Both the position numbers and the translations under genes were made by a program. From JAGMES01 sp023128035 (GTDB taxonomy: Bacteria; Bacillota; Halanaerobiia; DY22613): a DNA stretch of 64,000 bases. The notes under the pieces were generated by a model. The model did not search any database and had not been told where the DNA came from. It worked only from the letters and a program-made list of their open reading frames with translations. Below, piece after piece: positions 34,901-45,600 of the stretch; positions within the stretch are counted from its first letter, which is position 1; the number at the start of each line of letters is the position of its first letter. The stretch is from positions 49,138 through 113,137 of the forward strand of contig DAOVRZ010000002.1 of NCBI GenBank assembly GCA_030627905.1. The letters run 5' to 3'.

Positions 34901-36586
34901 GAAGATTTACCACTTACTCCAAATGGTAAAGTGAATCGCAAAGCATTAGTCAAACCAGATGGAACTAATCAATCAGTGAAGGAATATGTTGCACCACGGA
35001 GTGAAGTTGAAGAAAAACTAGTAACAATTTGGGGAGAAGTATTAGCTGTTGATAAGATAGGCGTTTATGATAACTTCTTCGAACTTGGAGGACATTCTAT
35101 CAAGGCAACACAGATTATCTCCTTGATTCATAAAGAGTTTAATGTAGAGATAGGTTTACGAGATCTCTTTTTTGAACCAACCATAGTGGGATTAGTGAAG
35201 TTGATTCAAATGAGTAAAACTTCTATCTTTAATGATATTGAAATATTACCAGTTCAAGATCATTATAATCTTTCTTATACTCAGGAAAGATTGTGGATTA
35301 TTAATCAATTAGAATCAAATAGTGTAGCATATAATATGCCAGGATGGTTTGTGCTCAATGAAAGAGTTAATGAAAAATTAATCGAAAAAGTTTTCCAAAA
35401 ATTAATTGAAAGACATGAAAGCCTTAGAACACACTTTGATGTGATAGATGGTGAGGCTGTACAGATTATTCAAAAAGAGGTTTCATGGAAATTAGATTTT
35501 GTTGATCTTTCAGGGTTTAGTTCAGAAGAAAAGGTTGGGAAAAGAGCAGAGATTTACAATGCAGAAGTTAATCAAACTTTCAATTTGAGAGTCGCACCAT
35601 TATTTAGAGTAAAATTATTAAAAATGAATGATAATGAATATCAGGTTATCTTTGTAATGCATCATATTATCACAGATGGATGGTCTATGGAGATTTTGAA
35701 AGAAGAGTTTATGCTCTATTATGAAGCTTACAAAGGAAATCAAGAATTAGAACTTCAACCAATCAATGTCCAATATAAGGATTTTGCAGCTTTCCAGAAT
35801 CGTCTTATTAATGATTCTGAAAAAATGAAGCCTGCTAAAGAATATTGGAGTAAACAGCTTGTAGGTGAATTACCGATTCCGAATTTGCCATTTGATTATA
35901 CTCCTTCTGTTATCAAAGATCGTAGAAGTGGCAGTTATCGTTTTGTACTTTCAGAAGATATTAAGGAAAAATTAAATCTAGTAGCACGCGAACATGATTC
36001 TACTCTCTTTATGGTTTTATTTGCTGGTTTGAATCTATTTCTCTTCAATCTAACTGGTCAAAAAGATAATATGATTGGTATTCCTGTAGCTGGAAGAGAA
36101 CATGAGAATTTACGAAAAATTATTGGCTTTTTTGTTAATACTCTCATTCTTAGAAATCAGATTGAAGATGAAGATAATTTTACTCGATTATTAGGGAGAA
36201 TTCAAAGAAATACTTTGAAAGCATATGAATTCCAGAACTATCCATTAGAGTTGATCTTAGATGAATTAAAGATAAAATATCCGAAGATTTCAGTATTTTT
36301 CAATATGCTTAATGCAACCGATCAAACAAATGAGTTTATTGAAGATTTTGAAGCAAAACACTTAGATCAGTCAGATGAGACAAAGTTTGATCTTACATGT
36401 TATGTTATTGAATATGCTAATGGGATAGAGGTTATTTGTATGTATCAGAAAGCATTATTTGATCAAGGTACAATTGAGAATATGATGGGTAAATATAATA
36501 AATTGCTAGTATCAATTGCACAAACACCAGATAAACCTATAAAAGAGTATAATAAAGTCGAGAAAAAGAGAAAAATCTGGTTTTAA
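28928..36586 (+). CDS. Nonribosomal peptide synthetase, C-A-T C-A-T C (NRPS2)
   Basis: A GGTAGGAGG site precedes a TTG start at 28928; 2552 residues. Domains: C5 (HHILLDG ~144), A5 (TSGSTG ~612), T5 (~1006), C6 (HHIISDG ~1189), A6 (~1660), T6 (~2053), C7 (HHIITDG ~2246) to the end. Pocket residues: A5 DFWNIGMVH-K (Thr) and A6 DLTKIGEVG-K (Asn). The N-terminus (Gly-Pro-Leu-Thr-Pro-Met-Gln-Asn-Gly-Met-Leu) is that of a D-accepting C domain with an acceptor docking segment, fitting the E domain that ends NRPS1. The protein stops inside the C-A linker of module 7, so C7 has no A or T partner in the same chain. The stop TAA is followed without a gap by an ATG in the same frame, and the next gene starts with the missing A domain. 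Confidence 0.93.
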   Translation: MDKNKIVKLGPLTPMQNGMLFYSLLDGQSTNYYEQMCIYLDGDIDLDYLKKAWQMVIDRHEVFRTNFVWKQVKQPAQLVLKSKTAEIYEYDISDLENAEQQNFILQFKKEDLEKRFDFEKGKLNRLTFIKLSQKKVFVCWTFHHILLDGWSCPLVLQDFFGIYNCLKHKLPLPKAPAAQFSDYLKWLRTKNMKTALKFWSNYLKDFEESTQLPYDYRTKQSEIIKESLLKEIEFDQQKTKTIYQFCKDHNITINALIQTAWGLMLQKYNYTDQSCFGMTVSGRPGDLQNVQEIVGIFINTIPVLVKTEETDTVRELLEKVNSDLVNIRDYEYVSLADIQQNVDHVESLFDSLVVFENYMGSSSKGMTNQDFTIEFDSVYELSNYDFVITVGADEKIVIKLTYNKELFNQDTIARIGNSLTLLIDTLIEKPEQLVKEISIVSEEEKKRILNEFNNSKVEYPNDKNIQQFFEEQVSKSPSATALIYDNQKMTYEELNYKSNQLARLLRNKGVKPNQIVGIVIDRSFEMMIGILGILKAGGAYLPIDPNYPIDRIMYMLENSQTEILLTEKDVMEEIKFVGEMIDIKNKVSYNQDGCNLELVNQPNDLLYIIYTSGSTGKPKGVMIEHRNVVRLLFNDKFQFDFSEKDIWTMFHSFCFDFSVWEMYGALLYGGKLVIIPKVVAQDTKKYLQVLKAQKVTVLNQTPTSFDNLSKEEMSCPDSELKIRYVIFGGEALKPIMLKDWHEKYPETKLINMFGITETTVHVTYKEIGEYEIQNNISNIGKPIPTLTTYIFDSHQKLVPIGVPGEICVGGAGVARGYLNRFELTNEKFIENPYKSGEKIYRSGDLAKWLPSGDMEYMGRIDFQVKIRGYRIEIGEIENQLLRQKIKTDSGEIEVKNAVVIPNKDSSNLIGYLVITGEVSVETVKQQIAKFLPDYMIPHHFVLLDEMPLTPNGKIDRKALKEFAGDIRVATEYVPAQNELEEKIAEIWCDVLKVNKAGMNDNFFELGGHSLKATQVISRILKEAKVEVPLRQLFVSPTIKELVKYIEKAEQSVYSSIEPAKLRDYYPVSSAQKRLFVLNELENNTSYNMPDVMLIEGDLDFEHIEKVFLELIKRHESFRTSFEMINGEVIQRIHSDIQFKIQHMEASEEGLSKIIKEFIRPFDLSKAPLLRVGLIKMKEKYALLTDVHHIISDGISTNILVSEFLQLYAKNNLPNLKLQYKDYAVWEREFMASEKMLKQENYWLELFKDEIPVLELPTLNPRPAIMSFEGDTYNFKLNKDLTVKLNQLINDTGLTLYMALLVAYHLMLSKYSGQPDIVIGSPVAGRRHPDLENVIGMFVNTLALRNTYQKNQTIAQFLEEVKENTIKAFENQDYQFEMLVDGLQLRRDLSRNPLFDVMFVLQNINDVEVSLEDVRFTQYHFENKVAKFDLTLIAFETEDEILMNLEYSTHLFSRETIEKMAVHLINIISEIVKSSDSKISELKMISEEEKNALIYEFNQTATDYPKDKTVQMLFEEQAARIPDQIAICFDEDSLTYGELNQKANQLARILRKQGVKSDELVAIMVDRSFEMIIGILSVLKAGGAYVPIDPEYPMSRIQFMLEDCNAKFLLNKSELLMTKSPLCEEVYFLGNIITLDDQKHYTGDDSNLENINQSDDLAYVIYTSGSTGKPKGVMIQHRGLTNYICWGQKVYIQGEKCDFPLYSSLSFDLTVTSIYLPLTTGNKLLIYGKEDKELLITKIIKENKVQIIKLTPAHLEIIRNLDVSDSKIKRMIVGGEELKRELALDIYEKFNGSIEIYNEYGPTETVVGCMIYKFDPQNDQRISVAIGVPADNVQIYILDNNLNPTSQGVHGEIYISGDGVARGYLNRPELTVERFIANPFIDNPSGIILGERMYKTGDLARQLPSGNLEFLGRIDHQVKIRGFRIELGEIETAILNHDQIDKAVVIDHNDDNGNKYLCAYIVDKSELSVLELREYLAKKLPDYMIPTYFITLEDLPLTPNGKVNRKALVKPDGTNQSVKEYVAPRSEVEEKLVTIWGEVLAVDKIGVYDNFFELGGHSIKATQIISLIHKEFNVEIGLRDLFFEPTIVGLVKLIQMSKTSIFNDIEILPVQDHYNLSYTQERLWIINQLESNSVAYNMPGWFVLNERVNEKLIEKVFQKLIERHESLRTHFDVIDGEAVQIIQKEVSWKLDFVDLSGFSSEEKVGKRAEIYNAEVNQTFNLRVAPLFRVKLLKMNDNEYQVIFVMHHIITDGWSMEILKEEFMLYYEAYKGNQELELQPINVQYKDFAAFQNRLINDSEKMKPAKEYWSKQLVGELPIPNLPFDYTPSVIKDRRSGSYRFVLSEDIKEKLNLVAREHDSTLFMVLFAGLNLFLFNLTGQKDNMIGIPVAGREHENLRKIIGFFVNTLILRNQIEDEDNFTRLLGRIQRNTLKAYEFQNYPLELILDELKIKYPKISVFFNMLNATDQTNEFIEDFEAKHLDQSDETKFDLTCYVIEYANGIEVICMYQKALFDQGTIENMMGKYNKLLVSIAQTPDKPIKEYNKVEKKRKIWF

Positions 36587-36619
36587 ATGTCGTTAAGTTT
36601 TGAGGAGGAGGAGTTAAAT

Positions 36620-39600
36620 ATGATAGCAAATCTTTTTCAGGAGAGAATTAAGCATTATCCCAACAAAATTGCGGTCAAAACAAAAGAACGTGAACTGACT
36701 TTTGATATGCTAAATAAACTAGCAAATAAAGTAGCCAATCAAACATTAGAAATAACTCAGGCATTGACTAATGAACAGAACGTAGTTGGTTTATTGTTTG
36801 AACATGGAATAGATATGATCACTGGTACTCTTGGAGCGGTTAAAGCGGGAACAATTTATGTCCCGCTTGACCCTAAATACCCAAAAGAGCGTTTGGATTA
36901 TATTTTAGAAGATTCTAATATTAATCTACTAATAACTAATAATCTTAATTATCAATTTGCAGAACAATTAGTCTCAAAGTTAGATAGTTCGGTGACAATC
37001 TTAAATATTGATCAGATTGATGAAATTGTGACGGATGATGATCTAAATTGTGCTATCTCGGGTGATCAAATTGCCTATATTTTATATACATCTGGCTCTA
37101 CAGGTAGACCAAAAGGTGTTATCCAATCTTATGAAAATATTATCCATTTTGCAGAAAGTTATATAGAAACTTTATCATTAACAAAAGATGATTGTTTGAG
37201 TTTATTCTCTGTATTTAGTCATGATGCTGCAATCTTAGATATCTATACAGGTCTACTCTCAGGGGCGACTTTGTTTCCTTTAAATATTAAAGATCAGATT
37301 GCTCTGAATGAGATTAGTGAGTGGTTGGTTCAAGAAAAAATTACAGTCTGGCATTCTGTTCCTACTGTTTATAGATATTTTCTAAAGAGTTTTAGTGGAA
37401 GAGAAGAACAATTTCCAAACTTGCGTTATATTGTATTAGGTGGAGAACAGGTAGTTGAAAATGATATTAATATGTTCCAAAAATTATTTGGTTCAAAAAC
37501 CAGATTGATCAATCTCTATGGTCAATCCGAATCTACCTTTAACTCTGCATTTATGATTGATACATCGACTCCAGTCAAAAAAGTTACGTTAGGACAAACT
37601 ATTAAAGATACCGAGATATTTTTGATTGATGAAAATGGGGAAGAAGTATCTGATTTGCAGATTGGCGAGATTATCATAGCAAGTGATCATGTTGCATTGG
37701 GGTATTGGAAAGACCCTGAAAAGACAAAAAAATCATTTGCTAAACACCCCGAATTGGGAAGATTATATCGCACAGGAGATTTGGGGAGAGTTTTATCTGA
37801 TGGAAGTATTGAGTTTGTAGGTCGAAAGGACTTTCAGGTAAAAATCAGAGGTTATCGGGTTGAGTTAGGTGAAATTGAAAGTCAGTTAATGGATAACTCT
37901 GAGATAAAAGAAGCTGTTGTAGTTTCGAAAAGAGATCAAGAAGGCAATAGTTATCTTAGTTCTTTTGTGGTTTTGAAAAATGAAATATCGTTCACAAAAC
38001 TAAAGCAATATCTGGCTCAACGTTTGCCTGATTACATGGTTCCTATATATTTTGTAAAGCTAGATAAGTTACCCACTACCCCAACAGGGAAAGTAGATCG
38101 AAAACAATTATTAGAAATGGAAATTGACTTTAATTTAGAGGAGTGTGAATATATAGCACCTTCTAATGATATAGAAAAGAGATTAGAAAAAATTTGGTCA
38201 GAGATTTTAAATGTTGAAAAGATCGGGGTTAAGCATAATTTCTTTGATCTTGGTGGTCATTCACTAAAAGCTACAGCACTTGTTTCTAAAGTTTATAAAG
38301 AGTTTAATGTGGAGCTTCCTTTAAGAGTGATTTTTGATCAACCCACCATATTAGAATTGGCTCAATTTATTGCAAATTCTAAAGAGAGTAAATATACTGC
38401 TATTCATGCAATAGAAGAGAAAGAATTTTATCCTGTTTCTTCTGCTCAAAGAAGAATATTTATTGTTAATCAGTTTAAAAATACTGGTATTGGTTATAAC
38501 ATGCCAGGTGTCTTCAAAATCAAAGGTGAGATTGATAAAGAAAAACTTACCAATGCTTTTCGCGCTTTGATCAAAAGACACGAATCATTAAGAACATCAT
38601 TTGAAATGGTTAATGGTGAAGTTGTTCAGAAAATTCATCCAGAGGTTGATTTTGAGATCACAAATCTAGACGGAGATGATAATGAAATTCTAGCTATAGT
38701 CAAAGATTTTATTCAACCATTTGACTTAACAAAAGCTCCATTACTGAGAGTTAGCCTTATAAATTCCAAAGATGAAAACTATCTCATCTTTGACATGCAT
38801 CATATTATTGCAGATGGTACATCTATGGGAATTTTGATCAATGATTTTATAATGCTTTATACGGAAGCTGAATTACCAGAACTGAGAATACAATATAAAG
38901 ACTTTGCTAAGTGGCAAGATAAATTTTTCGAGTCAGATGCCATGTTAGAACAGGAAAACTACTGGTTGGAAAAATTTTCTGATGAAATTCCTGTCTTAAA
39001 TATGTCAACTGATTACCCAAGACCTTCTGTGATGGAGTTTGCAGGTGGAAGAGTGAATTTTGCGATTGGAAAAGATTTAATTGATCAGTTAAAAACCCTA
39101 AGTAAAGAATATGGTGCAACTTTATTTATGACTTTATTGGCAGCGTATAATGTTTTATTATCAAAATACTCTAATCAAGAAGATATTATTGTGGGTACAC
39201 CAATTGCGGGCAGACCGCATGTTGATTTAGAGAAGATAATTGGCATGTTTGTAAATACTCTCCCTTTGAGAAATCAACTGAGTAAAGAGAGAACTTTTGT
39301 TGAATTTTTGCAAGATGTAAAAGAGAATGCATTGAGAGCTTATGAAAATCAAGATTATCAATTTGAAATGTTGGTAGATAAACTGGATTTAAAACGAGAT
39401 ATGAGTAGGAATCCTTTATTTGATGTAATATTTGTACTTCAAAATATGGATCAGCTAAAGAGTAATGAAAAAGAGTTGGCTTTACAGATTGAGCCATATG
39501 AGTTTGAAAAGCAAGCTGCCAAGTTTGATCTAACTTTAGGTGGGTTTGAAGCATCAGATGGATTTGGGTTTTATCTAGAATATCGAAATAAATTATTTAG

Positions 39601-42600
39601 CATTGACACAATTAAAGCTATGTCAAAACATTTTGTTAATATTTTGAGTACAATTGCAGAAAAACCTGAGACTAAAATATTTGAGATTGAGATGATTTCT
39701 CAAGAAGAAAAACAGCATTTTTTGTTTGATTTATATGCTAACACGGTTCACAGTTCAGATCAAAAAACTATTGTCCAAATTTTTGAGGAACAAGTGATTA
39801 AAACACCGGGTAGAATTGCTCTAACTTTTGAAGGGCAAACTATGACATATAAGAAGTTAAATGAGAAAGCTAATCAGTTAGCGCGATTACTCCGTCAAAA
39901 AGGTGTTACTAGAGAACAGATAGTTGGAATCATGGTTGAACGTTCTATGGAGATGGTTGTAGGGATAATTGCAATTATAAAAGCAGGTGGAGCGTATTTG
40001 CCAATAGAACCTAATTTTCCTAAAGATAGAATTGAGTACATGTTAGAAAATAGTCAAACAGAAATTTTAATGACAGAAAAAGATGTCATGGCAGAGATTA
40101 CGTTTAAGGGTGAGATGATAGATATAAAAGATAAAGCTTTATATAATCAGGATGGTTCTAATCTAGAATTGATTAATCAGCCAAATGATCTTTTATATGT
40201 CATTTATACATCTGGTTCAACAGGTAAGCCAAAAGGTGTTATGATTGAACATTTCAATGTAGTTAGATTGTTTTTTACTGATAATTTTCAATATGATGTA
40301 TCAGAACAAGATATTTGGATAATGTTTCACTCATTCTGCTTTGATGTATCTGTATGGGAAATGTATGGAGCATTATTGTTTGGTGGGAAATTAGTTATTA
40401 TTCCAAAGATTGTAGCTCAAGATCCAAAACAATTTTTACAAGTGATGAAGGCTCAAAAGGTTACTATTTTAAGTCAGACACCAACAGCTTTTTATAACAT
40501 ATCTAAAGAAGAGATGAATTGTCCTGATAGTGAACTTAAGATTAGGTATATTATTTTCGCGGGAGAATCGTTAAAGCCGATTATGCTAAAAGAATGGCAT
40601 GAGAAATATCCTTTGGTTAAGCTTATAAATATGTATGGAATCACTGAAACAACTGTTTATATTACTTATAAAGAGATTGATGAAATAGAGATTCAAAATA
40701 ATATTAGTAATATAGGAAAACCAATACCTACATGGACAACTTATATTTTTGATTCACAGCAAAAATTGGTTCCAATTGGTGTTACTGGTGAGATTTGTAT
40801 AGGTGGTGCAGGAGTTTCTAGAGGTTATTTGAATCGTTTGGAACTGACTAATGAAAAATTTATTGAGAATCCTTATATACCTGGAGACAGAATATATCGT
40901 TCAGGTGATTTAGCCAAATGGTTGCCATCTGGAGATATGGAGTATTTGGGTAGGATTGATTTTCAGGTTCAGATTAGGGGATTTCGGGTTGAGTTAGGAG
41001 AGATTGAAAGCAGGTTGCTGGCGCATGTTGATATAAATGATGTAGTGGTGATTGATCTAACTGATGCTAGTGGTTTGAAATATTTAGTGGCATATCTGAT
41101 TTCTCAGAGAGAATTAGCTGTTTCTGAGTTGCGAAATTATTTAGGGCAGAACTTACCTGATTATATGATTCCATCTTTCTTTGTACGTTTAGAAGAGATG
41201 CCAATTACATCAAACGGAAAAGTTAATCGTCGGGCCTTGCCTGAACCTAAGGATTATATTAAAACTGGTATAGAATATGTTGCTCCAACTAATGATTTAG
41301 AAAAAAGAATGGCTGATATCTGGGTTGAAATTTTGGGAGTTGACAGGGTCGGAATCTATGAGAACTTCTTTGAATTAGGAGGGCATTCTTTAAAGGCTAC
41401 TCAGTTAGCACAAAAGACATATAAAGAATTTGAGGTAGATTTACCACTTAAAGTTATCTTTCAGACTCCTACAATTGGCGAACTTGCTAAATATATCGCG
41501 AATGTTGAAAAATCTGTTTGTGATTCGATTGATGTAGTTGGAAAAAGGGAATACTATCCAGTTTCATCAGCTCAAAAGAGACTATTCGCGCTTAGACAGA
41601 TTGAAGGAGAACAGATAACTTATAATATGCCGAGTGTGTTGAAGGTTGAGGGGCGTTTGGAGCTGGCCCGCTTTGAAGAAGCCATCTTAAAATTAATTGA
41701 GCGTCATGAAGCATTACGTACTTCTTTTGAGCTAGTAGACGGAAAAGCAGTTCAGAGAATTCATGATAAAGTTAAGTTTGAATTAACCTATCATGTGATT
41801 ACCGAAGATCAAATAAAAGATAAGATTAAAGAATTTGTGAGGCCATTTGATTTAAGTCAGGTTCCATTGTTTAGGGTAGCATTATTAGAACTTGAAACTT
41901 ACCAGATATTAATAGTAGATATGCATCATATCATATCTGATGGAATCTCTGTAAATGTTATGATTAGAGATTTGGTTAATTTATATGCTGAAAAAGAACT
42001 TCCAGAGTTAAGAATTCAATACAAAGATTTTGCAATCTGGCAAAATGAATTCTTTGCATCTGAAAAAATCTTAGAACAAGAAGAGTTTTGGTTAGAAACG
42101 TTTGCTGGAGAAATTCCGGTATTGGATATACCAATAGATTTTAGTAGACCAGCGGTAATGAGTTTTGAAGGAGATATAGCTAAATTTGAATTGAACGAGA
42201 AATTAACAATAGAACTAAACCAATTGGCAAATAAAAAAGGTGTAACATTATATATGCTATTATTAGCTATGTTTAATCTGTTATTAGCCAAATATTCTAA
42301 TCAGGATGATATCATTATTGGTACACCGATTGCTGGTAGAAAGCACGAAGATCTTGAAAATGTTCTGGGTATGTTTGTAAATACTCTTGTCTTAAGAAAT
42401 TATCCTACTTCTGATAAAACATTTGTTCAATTTTTGGCAGAAGTAAAAGAAAGAGTTTTGCTGGTATTTGAAAATCAGGATTATCAGTTTGAAATGTTGG
42501 TAAATAAATTGAATTTGGAAAGAGAACTTAGTCGTAATCCTTTATTTGATGTGATGTTTTCATTACAAAATGCCAATGAATCAAACCTGTCGATTGAAAA

Positions 42601-45600
42601 TTTGAGTTTTTCATCTTATGAATTTAGTACTCAGATTTCTAAATTTGATCTAACATTGAATGCTTTTGAGACAGCACAAAATATGTGTTTTAATCTTCAA
42701 TATCGGACTAAGCTTTTCAAAAAAGAAACCATAGAGAGGTTATCAAGAAACTTTACGCAATTAATTGAAACTGTAGTAACAAATCCTGAGTTTAAGATTT
42801 CTGAGGTTGAGCTATTAACAATCGAAGAAAAAGAACGGTTATTAGTAGAGTTTAACGATACAAATACGATTTATCCCGAAAAACCTCTTCATCAGATTAT
42901 TGAAGAACAAGTTGAAAAGGCACCAGATCAAATTGCAGTTATATTTAAAGATAGTCAGTTAACTTATCAGCAGTTAAACGAAAAGGCAAATCAATTGGCA
43001 AGAGTACTAAGAAATAAGGGAGTAGAGAATGATCAGATAATTGGCATGATGATAGATCGTTCTGTAGAGATGATGATCGGAATTATAGCAATATTAAAAG
43101 CTGGAGGAGCTTATATGCCAATTGATTCCACATATCCAGAAGCTAGAATTAGATATATGCTAGAAGATTCAGAGACTAAAATTATATTAACCCAAGAAGA
43201 TCTTATTACTCAGTTGGAGTATTATAAAGGAGCATTGATTGATCTTAAAGACTCTAATTTGTATAGTGGTGACACTGCTAATTTAGAAAGCTTTAGCTAT
43301 CATGATAGTTTGGCCTATGTAATCTATACATCAGGTACTACTGGAAAACCTAAAGGAATTTTAACTTTACAATACAATATATCAAGGGTGGTTAAAGATA
43401 CAAATTATCTTTATATCAGTAAATCAGATCGTTTATTGCAGTTATCAAATTATGCCTTTGATGGTTCTACTTTTGATATTTATGGAGCATTTTTAAATGG
43501 AGCTACATTGGTGATGATTGATAAGGATATTTTGCTAGATCCTATTAAGCTTTCTGATTTTATCAAAAATAATCAGATTACTATCTTTTATGTACCTACC
43601 GCTTTATTTAATACATTAATAGATGTAAATATTGAATGTTTCAATAGTGTGAGTAAAGTAGTTTTTGGTGGCGAGAGAGCGTCTGCTCAACACGTGAGAA
43701 AGTTATTAAAACACTTAGGTAGAAATCGGATTATACATATATATGGGCCAACTGAAACCACAGCTTTTGCAACATCTTGTCATATTAATGAGCTCAGCGA
43801 TAGAGTTGACAATGTTCCAATTGGCGGTCCGCTAACCAATACACAACTTTATGTTGTGGATAAATATAATCAACTTCAACCTATTGGAGTAACAGGTGAG
43901 TTGTGTATTTCTGGAGGTGGTTTGGCGCGAGGATATTTAAACAGGCCTGATTTAACCGCAGCTAAATTTGTAGAAAATCCATTTGTTCCCGGTGAGAGAA
44001 TGTATAGATCTGGTGATTTAGCAAGATGGCTTGAAGATGGAAATATAGAATTTATAGGTCGAATTGATCATCAGGTAAAAATCAGAGGTTTTAGAATAGA
44101 GTTAGGCGAGATTGAAAGTCAACTTGTGAAACATGAATTAGTCAAAGAAGCGATTGTGATGGATCGGGTTGATGAAAATAAAAATAAATATTTGTGTGCT
44201 TACATTACTTCTGAAAGAGATTTATCAGTTGCAGATTTGAGAGAACATCTTTTAACAGAACTTCCTGATTACATGATTCCAGCTCATTTTATTCAATTAG
44301 AAGAGATGCCTTTGACATCAAATGGTAAGATAAATCGAAAAGCTTTGCCTGAACCAGAAGGCTTTAGTCGTGTCACTGAATATGTAGCACCAACTAATGA
44401 AGTAGAAGAAATTTTAGCAAAGATATGGGGAACCATCCTTGGAGTCGAAAAAGTTGGAATTCAGGATAACTTCTTTGAGTTGGGTGGAGACTCTATCAAA
44501 GCAATACAAATTCTCTCAAGAGCGAATCTTGAAGGAATTAATATTTCGGTTAAGGATATCTTTAAGTATAAAACAATTTATGCAATTATCAAAAATGTCG
44601 ATTATGCACAGCAGAAAAAACAAATATCACAGGCTGAGGTAACAGGTGAGGTTTTACTTACACCAGTTCAACAGTGGTTTTATGAACAAGACTTAAGTCA
44701 TAAGCATTATTGGAATCAGACTAACTTATTTGCTCTTTCAACAGATGTAGACCTTGATTTATTAGAAAAAGCATTTCAAAAGTTGATAGAACACCATGAT
44801 GCTTTTAGAATGGTCTATGAAATTAAAGATGAACGGATCTATCAATATAATAGAGGAAAAGAAGAAGTTGATTTTAAATTAGAATTAATTGATTTGACTA
44901 AGGAAGAAAACCCAGCGGAGATTTTGCGGATAAAATCAGAAGAAATTCAGGATAATCTGGATCTTTCGAAAGATTTACTGATTAAAGCAGTTGTCTTTGA
45001 TTTAGGAGAGGCAGGAAAACGACTTCTGATAGCTATTCATCACTTGATTATAGATGGTGTATCTTGGAGAATTCTCTTAGCTGATCTTGAAGCACTAGTA
45101 AACTCTGATTTAACTCAAAAACTTCCATTGAAAACAACTTCATTTAAAGACTGGAGTATAAAAATTGATGAATATGCAAAAACCGAAACATTAAAAACTG
45201 AATATTGGGAGAAAATTGATTCATCTAACATCCAATCTTTAGTTGAAGATACCCCAGAGGATAATTACCTGAGCGATCAGAAAAGTTTGCATATTTTATT
45301 AGATGAAAGAGAAACCGAAAATTTACTTAAAAAAGTAAACTGGGCTTATAATACTGAGATTAATGATATTTTATTAGCTGGTTTGATTAGTTCTGTAAAT
45401 GAAACCTTTGGATTAGAAGATATTCTAATTGGTATGGAAGGTCATGGACGAGAAGAATTATTTAATGATGTAGACTTATCCAGAACAATTGGTTGGTTTA
45501 CATGTATTTATCCAGTCTATTTTAAAGCTCAGAATAATATCGAAGAAAGTATCAAATATGCTAAAGAGAGTTTTCGAAAAGTACCAAACAAAGGAATTGA

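Noticed and set aside
36587..36619. ATG at 36587 as the NRPS3 start
   Set aside because: It follows the stop codon directly with no ribosome site before it other than coding sequence of NRPS2; the ATG at 36620 has a strong GGAGGAGGAG site.
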